From a virus, in IMG/VR virus record IMGVR_UViG_3300047554_000323, positions 1 to 38,047 of that record: DNA of 38,047 nucleotides; one strand, given 5' to 3'. Made by a program: the position numbers and the translations under genes. The notes under the pieces were generated by a model. That model was given only the letters and a program-made list of their open reading frames with translations, made no database searches and was not told where the DNA came from. Each line of letters opens with the position of its first letter. The first letter of the stretch is position 1. This document shows positions 19,881 through 28,321 of this stretch, piece by piece.

Positions 19881-20870
19881 TTGGCTTATATTTTAGGCGG
19901 TTCTTCTGGCGAATCAAATGGCTTTGAGAAAGCTATTGCTGGTTTCGCTCTTCGTGCAGTTCACGAATCACAAGGTTTGGTCAATATGACTTCAGTTGTT
20001 ACTCCACAACAAGGTAACACATTTGAAATCCCAACATTTGGTCCAATCACATATCAAGACTACAACCCTGCTGGTAGTGGTGGTAACGTTGCTGGCGATG
20101 CTAGTGAACAACAACCATCAATTGGTCAAAACTCTATCACAGCTACACCAACTGTTGCTGCTACAGCGTTTGACATTTTCTACGGCTGGACTACATCATT
20201 CCAACTAGCTGCTACTCTAGGTAGTGAACTAGGTGAAAGTTATGCTGAGAAGGTTGACCAGCGTGTTGCTGCCGCTTTCGCTTCTTTCAAAGCAACTCCA
20301 GGCAATACAAACTATTCGGCTTCAGTTGACGGCTTCACACGTGCTAGTGCTCTAGGCGCTATGGAACTACGTGCTAGTGGCGCTACTGGCGGCACAGCTA
20401 CTGCTGGCTTCACATCAGCAACAGTTATGGAACTAATCCGTAACGTTAAGCAAAACTGGAAACGTGCTCGTCTACCAGGCGCTCCAGTTGTTGTTCTAGA
20501 TGGTGACTTCTCATATGCTCGTCTACTAGGCGAACTAACTGGTGGTGCTGTTAGCAACAACCTATCTGACATGGGTAACGAGTTGCTATCTACTGGCGCT
20601 ATTCAAAACATCTATGGCGTAACAGTAATGTTCACAACATTCCTACCAACAGCTTCTCGTGCTGTTGCTGGCGGTAGTGCTGAGAACGTTCTTGTTGGTG
20701 CTTACTTCGACAGTACCGCTATCTACACTGTTCTAAAGAATGGTCTAGAGATCAAGATGGGTGAGAAGCCTGGTGGTCTACAACAATGGCTAACTGGCGT
20801 TGCTTACTTCGGTGCTGGCGTTGGTGACGGTCGTCGTGGCGGTGCTATTAATATTGAGTTGGTTGCGTAA
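19881..20870 (+). CDS. Major capsid protein
   Basis: A 329-residue, highly codon-biased protein downstream of scaffold, with an HK97-type capsid character: an N-terminal segment (GFEKAIAGFALRAVHESQGL), a long helix (SELGESYAEKVDQRVAAAFASFKATPG), a spine-helix-like region (TSATVMELIRNVKQNWKRARLPGAPVVVLDG) and a Gly/Ala-rich end. It forms the head shell. The start appears to be TTG at 19881: an in-frame TGA lies just upstream and no ATG is available. GGTGA is six bases before. The unusual start of the most abundant protein may be a by-product of the upstream homing gene. Confidence 0.85.
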   Translation: MAYILGGSSGESNGFEKAIAGFALRAVHESQGLVNMTSVVTPQQGNTFEIPTFGPITYQDYNPAGSGGNVAGDASEQQPSIGQNSITATPTVAATAFDIFYGWTTSFQLAATLGSELGESYAEKVDQRVAAAFASFKATPGNTNYSASVDGFTRASALGAMELRASGATGGTATAGFTSATVMELIRNVKQNWKRARLPGAPVVVLDGDFSYARLLGELTGGAVSNNLSDMGNELLSTGAIQNIYGVTVMFTTFLPTASRAVAGGSAENVLVGAYFDSTAIYTVLKNGLEIKMGEKPGGLQQWLTGVAYFGAGVGDGRRGGAINIELVA

Positions 20871-20873
20871 GGA

Positions 20874-20902
20874 TTGACACCAATCGTCTAATCTGATATA
20901 AT
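20874..20902 (+). promoter_or_regulatory. Perfect consensus sigma-70 promoter for the second GIY-YIG gene
   Basis: TTGACA (20874-20879), a 17-base spacer and TATAAT (20897-20902): both boxes are perfect. It lies between the capsid stop and the GIY-YIG gene. Transcription should start about 20909-20911, at the ATG itself. Confidence 0.9.
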
Positions 20903-20909
20903 GACTACT

Positions 20910-21521
20910 ATGAATACTTGTTACGTTTATAAATGGACACACTTACCAACTATGAAATGGTATGTAGGTTCAAGAACTGCCAAGAATAGCCACCCAAACG
21001 ATGGTTATATTTGTAGTAGTCGTTTAGTCAAACCGCTTATCTTAGCTAATCAACAAGATTGGTTAAGAGAAGTCGTTGATGTAGGCACAGCAGATGAGAT
21101 GTATGCTCTGGAAACAGAAATCTTACAACTATTTGATGCTAAGAATGACTCACGTTCATTTAATGCTCACAACAATGATGGTCTTCCTAGAAACAAACAC
21201 TTAGCTGGAAAGCCAAGTAATGCTAAGGGAGCAAAGTGGAGCGACGAAGCCAAAGCCAAAAAAGCAGAACAAAATCGTGGTGTAAATAACCCTAGATATG
21301 GTGCTGTTATATCAACTGAGCAAAAAGAAAAGCAATCTAAATCAATGACTGGAAAGCCTAGTCATTGGAAAGGTAAAAGCAATCCTCAAGCCGCCAAAAA
21401 TGGCAAGAAGAGCGCCGCTAAACTATCAGCTACAGTCACTGGCAGAAAAATGGCAACCAGAGAAGACGGCACTCGTTATTGGATTTATCCACAACGAGAG
21501 TCAACCAACACAACTCAATAA
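20910..21521 (+). CDS. GIY-YIG homing endonuclease with NUMOD3 repeats, leaderless
   Basis: ATG at 20910 is preferred over 20901, which overlaps the -10 box. The N-terminal GIY-YIG domain has CYVYKWT and KWYVGSRTAKN, with a later catalytic-type Glu in ALETEILQLF. NUMOD3-like DNA-reading repeats follow (NKHLAGKPSNAKGAKWSDEAKA, then MTGKPSHWKGKSNPQAA), ending in a basic tail. It would target DNA at the capsid / head-completion junction. With the perfect promoter, its mRNA would have essentially no leader. No Shine-Dalgarno precedes either ATG. Confidence 0.85.
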   Translation: MNTCYVYKWTHLPTMKWYVGSRTAKNSHPNDGYICSSRLVKPLILANQQDWLREVVDVGTADEMYALETEILQLFDAKNDSRSFNAHNNDGLPRNKHLAGKPSNAKGAKWSDEAKAKKAEQNRGVNNPRYGAVISTEQKEKQSKSMTGKPSHWKGKSNPQAAKNGKKSAAKLSATVTGRKMATREDGTRYWIYPQRESTNTTQ

Positions 21522-21553
21522 AGTTAAATCGTATATTCTAAACAAGGAACCCT

Positions 21554-22072
21554 ATGAGTGTAGCATTCACAAGAGTATCAACAGCAAGCGTAGACGACAT
21601 TATCTTTTATGATCCTGCCGCTGAGCGCCGTGCTGACTCACTCGATGTAAACTGGGACACTTATTTCCAAATTGCGTCGCAAGAAATTCTCTATAACTTA
21701 GAGTTTGGCTGGTGGCCAAAGTATGTTCAAAATACTCTTGGTGCGTGGTATCACAAAACTGACAGCACAGGTCGACTTGTCACTGCTTTTGACACTGGTA
21801 AGTTGATGAAAGATAGTCAAATTCTCAAGCGTCTTGAAACATTCAAAGCCCTAGAGATTTTCTACCAAGCATTGGTAACAGATATTTCCAATATCAACGA
21901 AGTTGATGAGAGAAATTACAAACATGCTAAGGAGAGATTCCTAGAAGAATGGGACAAGGCAGCGCAACTATCTAACTTTTATGATCTTCGTAAAGACGGA
22001 GTGATCGACAAGTTAGAAGAAAATCGCAATGCTGATGTTGACTACTTTATGGGCGACAGGAGATACTTCTGA
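21554..22072 (+). CDS. Head completion / head-tail connector protein
   Basis: A 172-residue protein following the capsid gene (with the GIY-YIG gene in between). AAGGA precedes the ATG. It is mostly helical with an aromatic core (NWDTYFQIASQEILYNLEFGWWPKYVQN) and a charged helical end (DERNYKHAKERFLEEWDKAAQ). Size and position match the adaptor that binds under the portal and closes the head in siphoviruses. The assignment is by gene order and shape, not a named motif. Confidence 0.65.
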   Translation: MSVAFTRVSTASVDDIIFYDPAAERRADSLDVNWDTYFQIASQEILYNLEFGWWPKYVQNTLGAWYHKTDSTGRLVTAFDTGKLMKDSQILKRLETFKALEIFYQALVTDISNINEVDERNYKHAKERFLEEWDKAAQLSNFYDLRKDGVIDKLEENRNADVDYFMGDRRYF

Positions 22073-22470
22073 TGGCTGGACCATTAGTTACAAGTGCTGA
22101 AGTCACTGCTTGGCTAAAAGCCAAGAAAACTGGCTTTGAAGTCTTTGACGATTTCCCAACTGACATGAAGAATGTCCGTCATGGAATTTATGTTAATGAC
22201 CCAGCTGTTGGAGCAAGAACTCTTCATAAGATTGCTGCTCAAAACGGTAACAACTTGTATTACACGGTCGATGCTATGAGAATCATCTTGGTTACATTCC
22301 AAGGTGACAACAAGCGTGATCTGGCAGTTGATGCTATCACTGGTATTGTCTTAGACGATGAGTTCTTGGATGGATATCATGAGCGAGACTATCAAATGAA
22401 ACAAGCATATTTGAACAGAGCGGAATACCGCACATACGATTTCGAACTAACTAGACTAGAAATTCAATAA
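22072..22470 (+). CDS. Tail terminator / tail completion protein
   Basis: A 132-residue protein whose ATG overlaps the preceding stop (TGATG). The sequence has alpha/beta character (VTAWLKAKKTGFEVFDDFPT, ITGIVLDDEFLDGYHERDYQ). It lies between the head-completion protein and the tail tube protein, the usual spot for the terminator that caps the tail and joins it to the head. Assignment by position and size. Confidence 0.55.
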   Translation: MAGPLVTSAEVTAWLKAKKTGFEVFDDFPTDMKNVRHGIYVNDPAVGARTLHKIAAQNGNNLYYTVDAMRIILVTFQGDNKRDLAVDAITGIVLDDEFLDGYHERDYQMKQAYLNRAEYRTYDFELTRLEIQ

Positions 22471-22494
22471 TAGCCACTAACAAGGAGAACACTC

Positions 22495-23001
22495 ATGGCA
22501 AAAATTACTACTAACACAGCAGGCACACAACCATCATTGTGGATTACTACAACATTCACAAACGGCGTTGCTGATTTCTCAGATGATGCTGGTATCCTAG
22601 CTGTTACTTGTTTACAAGACATCACCATTACTAACTCTACTGGTGTTTACTCTTACACAAGTTTCTGCGATACTTCAACTCGCAAACTAACTACACCTGC
22701 TGATAACAGTTTGTCAACTAACATTGTTGTTGATGACGCTGTATTCTTCGGTGATTCAACCAAAACTGCTGCTAGTGCTGCTCACAGCGGTCTAAGCAAG
22801 CTAAGTAACGATGGCACAAAGATTGGCTTCCGTGTATACTGGAATGACAATACTGGTGCTACTGCTACTTCTAAGTATCGTCAAGGGCAAGGTTTCATTA
22901 CTAACCTAGCTCCAACAGTTGGTGTTGACGCACCAGTATGGGTTTCACCAGTTGAAATCGCTGTTGACGGTGGTTACACTGACGGCGTAGGCGCAATCTA
23001 A
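22495..23001 (+). CDS. Major tail (tube) protein
   Basis: A 168-residue, Thr/Ser/Asn-rich, beta-rich protein (ITTNTAGTQPSLWITTTF, VTCLQDITITNSTGVYSYTS) with strong codon bias, as expected for an abundant virion protein. It lies before the two overlapping tail-chaperone frames and the tape measure, the fixed order in siphoviruses. AAGGAG precedes the ATG and a strong terminator follows, which allows high separate expression of the tube subunit. Confidence 0.75.
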   Translation: MAKITTNTAGTQPSLWITTTFTNGVADFSDDAGILAVTCLQDITITNSTGVYSYTSFCDTSTRKLTTPADNSLSTNIVVDDAVFFGDSTKTAASAAHSGLSKLSNDGTKIGFRVYWNDNTGATATSKYRQGQGFITNLAPTVGVDAPVWVSPVEIAVDGGYTDGVGAI

Positions 23002-23022
23002 TCTCAATAGGGATGGGAAGTA

Positions 23023-23052
23023 GGGGCTAGTCTTAGGCTAAGCCCCTTTTTT
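23023..23052 (+). terminator. Intrinsic terminator after the tail tube gene
   Basis: GGGGCT pairs with AGCCCC around a short AT-rich loop and is followed by TTTTTT. Partial termination here would leave the tube protein made in excess over the tail assembly genes downstream. Confidence 0.85.
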
Positions 23053-23070
23053 AGTAAGTGAATAAATATT

Positions 23071-23265
23071 ATGAATAAAGATAGTAAACACTGGTTAGAA
23101 GATGAGAGTGAAATCATTCAAAGTCTTATAGCCGATGAAGCAAAAGCCAAGGCAATGCTTGTTGATATGGAAAATACTCTACGTCAACTAAAAGCAAAAA
23201 GTTCTTTCAGATTAGCCTTGCTGAATTCACTGAGAGAACAACAATTTAAATCAAAGGATGAATAA
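23071..23265 (+). CDS. Small coiled-coil hypothetical protein, 64 aa
   Basis: A helical, charged protein (SLIADEAKAKAMLVDMENTL, then LKAKSSFRLALLNSLREQQF), probably a short coiled coil. There is no clear ribosome site, and an ATAAATA word lies directly at the start. It sits between the tube protein and the tail chaperones, where small tail-assembly accessory proteins occur. Family not recognised. Confidence 0.6.
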   Translation: MNKDSKHWLEDESEIIQSLIADEAKAKAMLVDMENTLRQLKAKSSFRLALLNSLREQQFKSKDE

Positions 23266-23607
23266 ATGAGCTTAGTTAAATCAAAAAAAGAAGTAGTAAA
23301 AATCGAACTCACCGATAAAGATGTTATCGAGTCGTGTGGAGTTACGCATTTCTACATGACAAAATACCCATCTCTAGCACTTTACACGCAATTTTTGGAT
23401 GCTGGCATGAAAAATGACCCAGAAAAGATTGATAGTATTGCTAGAGAGTTGTTACGAGATGAGAATGGCGAGAAATTGCTTAAAGAAGAAGATGATGTGA
23501 TTGACCACGAGATTTATGAGCACATTTTAGTTCTAGTGACGCAATATCTTTTAAAGCTAAAGACCAAGAAGTTGACCCAGACAAGCCAAGCGGGGACATC
23601 CAACTAA
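23266..23607 (+). CDS. Tail assembly chaperone, G-like
   Basis: A 113-residue protein before the tape measure, with a helical core (GVTHFYMTKYPSLALYTQFLD, PEKIDSIARELLRDENGEKLL, DHEIYEHILVLVTQYLLKL). In lambda-type tails gpG and its frameshifted form gpGT bind the tape measure during assembly. The slippery heptamer T TTA AAG at 23550-23556 sits in this frame near its end. Most ribosomes finish this frame (G form) and some shift by -1. Confidence 0.8.
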   Translation: MSLVKSKKEVVKIELTDKDVIESCGVTHFYMTKYPSLALYTQFLDAGMKNDPEKIDSIARELLRDENGEKLLKEEDDVIDHEIYEHILVLVTQYLLKLKTKKLTQTSQAGTSN

Positions 23608-23819
23608 TGTTATTATACGCAAGTTTAGGAGAAAAGTATGGAATGCTACCTAGTCAGGTGGCAAAGTCTGCCAATCTCTTAGACTTGATGTGTTATGATG
23701 TTATGTCTTCTTGGTCAAGATATCACTCGTTGGATGATAAGGGAAAGATGGAGTATAAGGCAAAATCATTGTCTCAAGAACAACTATCTGACCTACTTAA
23801 TAGAACAAAAAGAAAATAA
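23266..23819 (+). CDS. Tail assembly chaperone, G-T frameshift product
   Basis: Joining codons 1-97 of the G frame (ending ...TQYLLK at AAG 23554-23556) to the -1 frame from base 23556 gives a continuous 184-residue protein: AKDQEVDPDKPSGDIQL, then MLLYASLGEKYGMLPSQVAK and an end in LLNRTKRK. The T part (SANLLDLMCYDVMSSWSRY) has the look of lambda gpT-like segments. The T frame is open well upstream of its first ATG (23607), as expected if it is reached by frameshifting. A weak stem may follow (AGTTG 23570-23574 with CAACT 23601-23605). Confidence 0.8.
23550..23556 (+). promoter_or_regulatory. Slippery heptamer TTTAAAG, programmed -1 frameshift
   Basis: In the G frame it reads T TTA AAG, a canonical X XXY YYZ site. 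Slipping back one base moves ribosomes into the T frame, which is open from before this point to the stop at 23819. Confidence 0.85.
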
Positions 23820-23820
23820 T

Positions 23821-24120
23821 ATGACTGTAACAGTAGATACAAGTGGATTATCCAGAAAAATACTAAAATCTCAACTTGCTATGCGTCAGGCAAAGCAGGA
23901 TACCTTAGATTTTGCTCGTAGCATCACACCAATCAAAACTGGTTATGCTCGTGCTAACACAGATTTAGTTGGAGATAAGATTGTATCTCACTATCCTTAT
24001 GCTGAGGATATTATGTTACATGGTAAAAGTGATAAGTTGCCAGCGAATACCTATATTCCTAGAGTAAAGGCATTTTTTGCTAAAGCTATTGAGCGTAACT
24101 TAAAGAATAGAGGTGTATAA
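23821..24120 (+). CDS. HK97 gp10-like neck or tail protein, 99 aa
   Basis: ATG at 23821, directly after the T-frame stop; a longer in-frame start lies inside the previous gene. The sequence TLDFARSITPIKTGYARANTDLVGDKIVSHYPYAEDIM has the pattern of HK97 gp10-like head-tail joining proteins (helix, then P.KTG..R, then beta strands and a ...YA..I). These normally sit near the connector genes, so a place after the tail chaperones is slightly unusual. It overlaps the tape measure start (TAATG). Confidence in the family is moderate. Confidence 0.55.
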   Translation: MTVTVDTSGLSRKILKSQLAMRQAKQDTLDFARSITPIKTGYARANTDLVGDKIVSHYPYAEDIMLHGKSDKLPANTYIPRVKAFFAKAIERNLKNRGV

Positions 24121-26897
24121 TGGCAGATATTGACGTAAGCGCTAATCTTGATAGTAGTGGTTTTGAGCGAGGCGTAGATAATATTCAGGCTAGTGCCTTA
24201 AAAGCATCAAAATCACTAAAAGACTTCAAACAAGCAAACGATGAAGCTGCTGAGTCGCAAGGTAAAGTTGCTCGTGCTGCTAGTGCTGCTACTCAACAAG
24301 TTAACGACTTTATTACACAAGTTATTGGTGGCCAAAACCCACTAATTGCCGCGTTCCAACAGGGTCAACAATTACAGGGTATGTTTGGCTCATTGAGTAA
24401 TGGTATTAACGAAATAAACAGTGTTCTTAAAAACTTCACTAGCATTACTGCTACTATTCAGTATTTGTCACCTGCTATCAGCGCTCTTGCCAGCGTATTT
24501 GGAACACTGATTAGTGTAATCTTTAGTTCTACAGGCGCAATTATTGGTCTAGTTGCTGGTATTGGATACTTGGCATATAAAGTCTATGATGGCATCAGAG
24601 CATTTGATGATCTTAATACATCATTGATTCTAACTGGTCAGTCTGCCATAAAAACAAAAGCTGAATACGATAATCTAACAGATGGTCTAACTAAGTGGAT
24701 GGGCATGTCTGATAAGGGTAGAACCGTTTTTGACCAAATGGTTAGCGGAGGTGTTCTTGCTACTAGTATGCTTCGTGAACAAGCTAAAGCTATTAAGTTA
24801 TTAGCTGATACTGAAGAGCAAGAAAAGGCTATTGCTGAGAATAGAATTAAAGCAAATCAGGATGCTGTTGGCTTCTTAAACTCCGTGGGCAAAGCAACTG
24901 GATATGTTACTGCCGAAACAGTAAAAAATGTGTCTGAGCTTCAGCAACAAGGTAAGTTCATTGAAGCAGGCGCAATGGCGTTTAATGCGTATGAGTTGTC
25001 ATTACTTCAATCTAGAAAAGCATTGTTAGAGCATCAAGTTGCTCAAGAGAAGGCATTTAGACGTTCTGATGTAATTGACTTTAGTAGTTCGTCTAGAGAT
25101 GAGCTTAAAAAAGTAGAAGCGGCCATCAAAAACCTAGAAAAAAGCACAGAAAGTTTAACTGATAAAGAAAAAGCAGCAATAGATCAACGTAATGCTGCCA
25201 TTCAATCTTTATTTGCTTATAAGAACGCTATTCTAGAAACTACTACTGCCATTCAAACTCGTCAACTTGGTGTAGAAGCATCTATTGCTGTTGCTGCCTC
25301 TAAGGGCGATGAAGTTGCTAGATCAAAACTACAAACTCAAAAGAATATCTTAGATATCGAGAAGCAGATTGCTGAAGTCAAGGGCAGAACTGACGGCAAC
25401 ATTGCTGGCAATCAGATGGAACTTGACTTCTTAGAAGATAAGAAGAGAATGGTTCAATCAGTTGGTGACTTAGAAGCGTCAGTAGCTGGTAGAAACTTAT
25501 CAGTTCAGTTCTTAGCAATGAGACAGCAAACTAATGCTCTTGGCTTCCAACTAAAAATGGCAGAGGATTTGAAACGAATTCAGATCGAAACTATGGGCGC
25601 TGATAAGTCCTATGCTGACGAAAAATTACAGCGAACAAAACTAGAAGTAGATTACCTAATGCGAATGGCTGAACTGGACAATAAGATTCAGCAGGAAAAA
25701 GCAAAAGGAACTATTGCTAGTGCTGAGCAGGCAAAGCAATATGAAAAGCAACAAGAAATTCTAAAAGCAAATCACGAAGAAACAAGAAAATTGTTAACTG
25801 CTGAACTAGAACGTACCAGAATATTAGAAATGGAATCATTACTAATGCGTTCTCACACTGAAGCATGGAAAACTCTTGGCGGCGCGGTATTTGAAGGCGC
25901 AAAATTAGATTTGCTATCTAAAGCTCAAACTCAAAATATGGGTTATGCTATGAAGGCCGTAGATATTCAGAAACAATTTACTGATGAAGTTGCTACTAGT
26001 GCTGCTAGATTACAAAGTTTAGCTAAGATTAATGGTGGCGATTCTGGTTACAATGAAGTCGGTGGATTATTAAGAAATCTAATTGAAGCAAGAGCAGAGA
26101 TGGCTATGCTAGACACTTCATCAAAAGAAGGTATTTCTCAATCAATAACTAAGTTAAATGAAGTTGAAGAAATTCAAACTAAGATTGCCGCCATCATTGG
26201 TGAGAAGAATAAAGTAGAAGTAGATGGTATCTTAGTATCTATGAACTTAGAAGCCGAAAAAGCCAAGAAGAAAATCGAGTATCTATCTAGAGAACAAGAT
26301 GCCATCAAAGCTCGTAATGCCTCTGCCGCCGAAGGTGCGAAGTCAGCATTTGATAATATTACAAACTCAATCACCCCATTCAGTGTTGCTAGTGATGCTG
26401 TTACAAAAACATGGAACAACATCGGTAATGCGTTTGATAACATGGTTGATAAGGGAAAACTAGACTTTTCATCATTAGCTGATAGTATTATCAGGGACTT
26501 GTTAAAGATTGAAATGCGAGCCGCAGCAATGGACTTGTGGAGAGCAATAAAAACTGGTAGCAGTGGACAGAGTAGCGGTAGTGCCATATCAACTATTTTT
26601 AGTGGTCTAGGATTTGCTGACGGTGGTCAACCTCCAGTAGGCAAAGCATCTATCGTAGGCGAGAATGGGCCAGAACTATTCGTGCCACGTAGTGCTGGCA
26701 CTATTATTCCAAATAATCAACTAGGTGGCAGATCGCAACCTACGCAACAAATTATTAGCAATACATATGTAACAAACAACATCTCTGCTGTAGATGCGGC
26801 TGGGGTTGCCAAACTATTCATTGATAATCGTAGACAACTGCTAGGAGCAGTCAATCAGGCTGATAAAGAAATGCCTACTCCAACAAGAACAAGATAA
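24120..26897 (+). CDS. Tail tape measure protein
   Basis: A 925-residue protein with long coiled-coil helices (ELQQQGKFIEAGAMAFNAYEL, LLEHQVAQEKAFRRSDVIDF, MAELDNKIQQEKAKGTIAS) and hydrophobic, membrane-inserting segments around 115-160 (ISALASVFGTLISVIFSSTG, IIGLVAGIGYLAYKVYDGI). The C-terminal IVGENGPELFVPRSAGTIIP is a motif repeatedly seen at tape measure ends. Its length sets the tail at about 140 nm using the known rough rule of 0.15 nm per residue. It fills the tail tube and aids DNA entry. Confidence 0.9.
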   Translation: MADIDVSANLDSSGFERGVDNIQASALKASKSLKDFKQANDEAAESQGKVARAASAATQQVNDFITQVIGGQNPLIAAFQQGQQLQGMFGSLSNGINEINSVLKNFTSITATIQYLSPAISALASVFGTLISVIFSSTGAIIGLVAGIGYLAYKVYDGIRAFDDLNTSLILTGQSAIKTKAEYDNLTDGLTKWMGMSDKGRTVFDQMVSGGVLATSMLREQAKAIKLLADTEEQEKAIAENRIKANQDAVGFLNSVGKATGYVTAETVKNVSELQQQGKFIEAGAMAFNAYELSLLQSRKALLEHQVAQEKAFRRSDVIDFSSSSRDELKKVEAAIKNLEKSTESLTDKEKAAIDQRNAAIQSLFAYKNAILETTTAIQTRQLGVEASIAVAASKGDEVARSKLQTQKNILDIEKQIAEVKGRTDGNIAGNQMELDFLEDKKRMVQSVGDLEASVAGRNLSVQFLAMRQQTNALGFQLKMAEDLKRIQIETMGADKSYADEKLQRTKLEVDYLMRMAELDNKIQQEKAKGTIASAEQAKQYEKQQEILKANHEETRKLLTAELERTRILEMESLLMRSHTEAWKTLGGAVFEGAKLDLLSKAQTQNMGYAMKAVDIQKQFTDEVATSAARLQSLAKINGGDSGYNEVGGLLRNLIEARAEMAMLDTSSKEGISQSITKLNEVEEIQTKIAAIIGEKNKVEVDGILVSMNLEAEKAKKKIEYLSREQDAIKARNASAAEGAKSAFDNITNSITPFSVASDAVTKTWNNIGNAFDNMVDKGKLDFSSLADSIIRDLLKIEMRAAAMDLWRAIKTGSSGQSSGSAISTIFSGLGFADGGQPPVGKASIVGENGPELFVPRSAGTIIPNNQLGGRSQPTQQIISNTYVTNNISAVDAAGVAKLFIDNRRQLLGAVNQADKEMPTPTRTR

Positions 26898-26899
26898 TT

Positions 26900-27580
26900 A
26901 TGTCATTACAAAAAATAATCAATATGAGTTCAAACATTGAAGTCAACCGTAGAAAAATGGTTGGTGTTCAATATACAAGAAGTCAGTTACCTAGAACTGA
27001 TATGACGGTTACTAAAAACCCTTGGAAGTTCAGAATTACTGTGCCTAATCAGCCTTGGAATGAGATGAGATCAATCATAGAAAATCTAGACTACCATGAC
27101 AGATATAGCCCAACCGTAGTGTCGTTCAATGATAATCCTAACTTAGCATGGCTATTCCGATATCAAGGCGACTATGCTGTAACGCCATTTGGCATTTCGA
27201 TAAATTCGTTTGTTGGTAATCAGATGATACTAAGTAATTTACCAGACTTAGATCCAGCACTATATTTGTTCAGAAGCGGAGATATTATTCAAGTATCAGG
27301 TATGCCTTATCCATTTACAGTTGTCAATGATGTAGTAAGAGGCACAGATACAACAGTAACTATTACTACGCATCGTCCTAACATATTAACAAACTCAGTA
27401 GCTGGGCTTACTCTGTTGGTAGGAAACAATGTAAACTTTAACTTATTTGTTGCTGAAATGCCAACCTATAAGTTATCTACTGGTGCTATCAAATACGACA
27501 GTAATGGAACTCTAATAAATAATGGTATAGTTGAATGGAGTGGAACATTCGATTTATATGAATGGGTATCAGGTGCCTAA
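26900..27580 (+). CDS. Distal tail / minor tail protein, 226 aa
   Basis: Directly follows the tape measure. It is a beta-rich protein with Trp/Asn-rich segments (KNPWKFRITVPNQPWNEMRS, NPNLAWLFRYQGDYAVTPFG, NGIVEWSGTFDLYEWVSG) consistent with a distal-tail ring or a lambda gpM-like protein. It would form the hub between tube end and tip proteins. Assignment by position and composition. The ATG follows the previous stop by two bases. Confidence 0.65.
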   Translation: MSLQKIINMSSNIEVNRRKMVGVQYTRSQLPRTDMTVTKNPWKFRITVPNQPWNEMRSIIENLDYHDRYSPTVVSFNDNPNLAWLFRYQGDYAVTPFGISINSFVGNQMILSNLPDLDPALYLFRSGDIIQVSGMPYPFTVVNDVVRGTDTTVTITTHRPNILTNSVAGLTLLVGNNVNFNLFVAEMPTYKLSTGAIKYDSNGTLINNGIVEWSGTFDLYEWVSGA

Positions 27581-27598
27581 ATTAACAAGTGAATTATA

Positions 27599-28321
27599 AT
27601 GCCAATATCAAACATCGTATCATCAATCATAAACTCAGTTTCTGAACTTACTAGCACACAAATAGGTGCGGTAAGAGAATATCTATCAAGAAGTAAAATC
27701 ATCGATTGTGAGTTTGTAAAGATGACAGTTGTTTTCTCTAATGATGTAAATCATATTACTAGAGATTTCTTCATGTCAACAAGTTACAATTCTCATACAA
27801 TCAATGGCGATACTTACACAGAATTAGGAGCATTACTAAATGTTACCGGGACTCAGCGAGATATTACTAGTAGTGGTTACGATACTGGTATTACACTAAC
27901 TGGTCTTGACCCATATTGGATTTATGTAGTTGCTGGTGGTCCAGCAAGCAGTCCAGTCCCAGTAAAGAATCAATCTGATATTCCAGTAGGATATTATCCT
28001 ATTATCAAGGGTAGTAGAGTAAAAATCTATCGTGGATTCTTTAATGACAATTATGAACTCGTAACAAGTGCGCTTAGATATACTGGCATCGTAACTAGTT
28101 ATTCTATTCAAGAAAACCGCGAAACCGGTTATGATGCTCTAAACGATACTTACACAATCAGTATTCAGTGTAGCGCATACAAGCAAGTTTTACAGAATAG
28201 AATGTCTGGAAGAAAAACAAATACCACAAGCTGGAAGAATGTTTATTCTACAGACACATCTATGGACAGAGTTAGTGGACTTGAAGGTAAAAAATTCGAC
28301 TTTGGTAAGAAGCCAAAATGA
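27599..28321 (+). CDS. Tail tip protein, lambda gpL-like, 240 aa
   Basis: A minor tail protein between the distal tail protein and the J-like protein. Its C-terminal segment (TTSWKNVYSTDTSMDRVSGL then EGKKFDFGKKPK) resembles the ends of gpL/DUF2163-type tip proteins in lambdoid phages, where a W-x-x-x-Y-x-x-D-T-S-x-D-R-V block is common. In lambda gpL binds an iron-sulphur cluster through four Cys; only two Cys are visible here, so that cofactor is unlikely. The stop overlaps the next ATG. Confidence 0.6.
   Translation: MPISNIVSSIINSVSELTSTQIGAVREYLSRSKIIDCEFVKMTVVFSNDVNHITRDFFMSTSYNSHTINGDTYTELGALLNVTGTQRDITSSGYDTGITLTGLDPYWIYVVAGGPASSPVPVKNQSDIPVGYYPIIKGSRVKIYRGFFNDNYELVTSALRYTGIVTSYSIQENRETGYDALNDTYTISIQCSAYKQVLQNRMSGRKTNTTSWKNVYSTDTSMDRVSGLEGKKFDFGKKPK

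Noticed and set aside
20901-20909. ATG at 20901 as the GIY-YIG start
   Set aside because: It overlaps the -10 box of a perfect promoter and lacks a Shine-Dalgarno.
24310-24610. Transmembrane protein inside the tape measure gene
   Set aside because: The hydrophobic stretch belongs to the tape measure protein itself, as is usual for the family.
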